From contig SGPL01000622.1 of NCBI GenBank assembly GCA_004802705.1, forward strand, positions 1 to 18,089: DNA of 18,089 nucleotides. The letters run 5' to 3'. This document shows, in pieces, positions 17,700-18,089 of this stretch. The notes under the pieces were generated by a model, which was not told the DNA's origin, did not search any database, and was given only the letters and a program-made list of their open reading frames with translations. This stretch comes from Bondarzewia mesenterica. Taxonomy: Eukaryota; Basidiomycota; Agaricomycetes; Russulales; Bondarzewiaceae. The translations under genes and the position numbers were made by a program. Positions within the stretch are counted from its first letter, which is position 1; the number at the start of each line of letters is the position of its first letter.

Positions 17700-18040
17700 C
17701 AATGACCACCGCGAACCAGAGACCCCCAGTCGACCAGGAAACGACCTTGAAAGATATGCAAACCAGGTCGGTCCGACCTCTGAAGGGCCAGTCTGCGCCG
17801 CGCCGCATAATGAGGCACCTGCAATCACATACTCGAGTCCCGCGCTCCTCTGTGTCACCGCAGCTTTGAAGATCTAGACACAGCCAGCTTACCGCCTACT
17901 CATCAAGCGACCAGGCTTTCCAGCTGGTACCTGCACGTACACAAGTCGACTGAGATCCATCCAATTGGAATTTGCTGGTCGGTGAGCCCCCGTCTCCGAT
18001 TGGCAGGGCCGAGGCTGAGCTGGGGGATCCAGACCGACAT

Positions 18041-18089
18041 GGGGATGGGCGCAAGGGCATGGGTTAGGGAAAGGGAATAGGGGGGTTGG
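18041..18089 (+). other. G-rich end with G-quadruplex potential
   Basis: At least seven runs of three or more G occur between 18041 and 18085, separated by 2-5 bases, with one GGGTTAGGG at 18061-18069. The spacing fits a G-quadruplex. The TTAGGG unit is not tandemly repeated, so this is not a telomere array. Confidence 0.5.

Overview
The window looks like nuclear DNA of a filamentous basidiomycete, probably an agaricomycete. The genes are broken by short spliceosomal introns (about 50-150 nt, GT...AG) and separated by pyrimidine-rich intergenic DNA. Both strands are used, there are no operons, and the recognisable proteins belong to families common in fungi. Exon joins were made by hand from splice consensus, phase continuity and family knowledge; no transcript or database evidence was available.

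Layout. 1-1691 (+): the 3' part of a gene for a DUF2156 protein (phosphatidylglycerol lysyltransferase C-terminal fold; a tRNA-dependent aminoacyl transferase type). Two N bases coincide with a reading-frame slip. 2625-4165 (-): a four-exon DUF1769/UPF0590 gene with large Ser-rich and Lys-rich insertions and an apparent one-base deletion near 2841. 5126-5722 (-): a two-exon gene for a 147-aa conserved fungal protein without a known function, preceded by a likely 5'-UTR intron and a TATA box. 6503-7439 (-): an unrecognised, probably mitochondrial protein with two copies of a 24-residue KVPxE...HPSGF motif. 9287-10755 (+): a type II membrane glycosyltransferase with a DXD motif (GT32-like). 11071-11692 (-): the succinate dehydrogenase flavination factor SDHAF2/Sdh5, with two CACGTG boxes in its promoter.

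From about 11.9 kb to 17.2 kb I recognise no gene. This stretch holds short palindromes, a polypyrimidine tract and a few weak spliced ORFs. At 17190-17614 (+) a TATA box and a short multi-exon ORF suggest a further, unidentified gene. The last 50 bases are strongly G-rich and include one GGGTTAGGG.

The genes are not an evident pathway cluster. Two of the six encode likely mitochondrial proteins (6503-7439 and SDHAF2). Three of the six are families of unknown biochemical function, and the DUF2156 protein is the one most likely to have an interesting, untested chemistry. I see no mobile element, CRISPR array, rRNA or tRNA that I can support.
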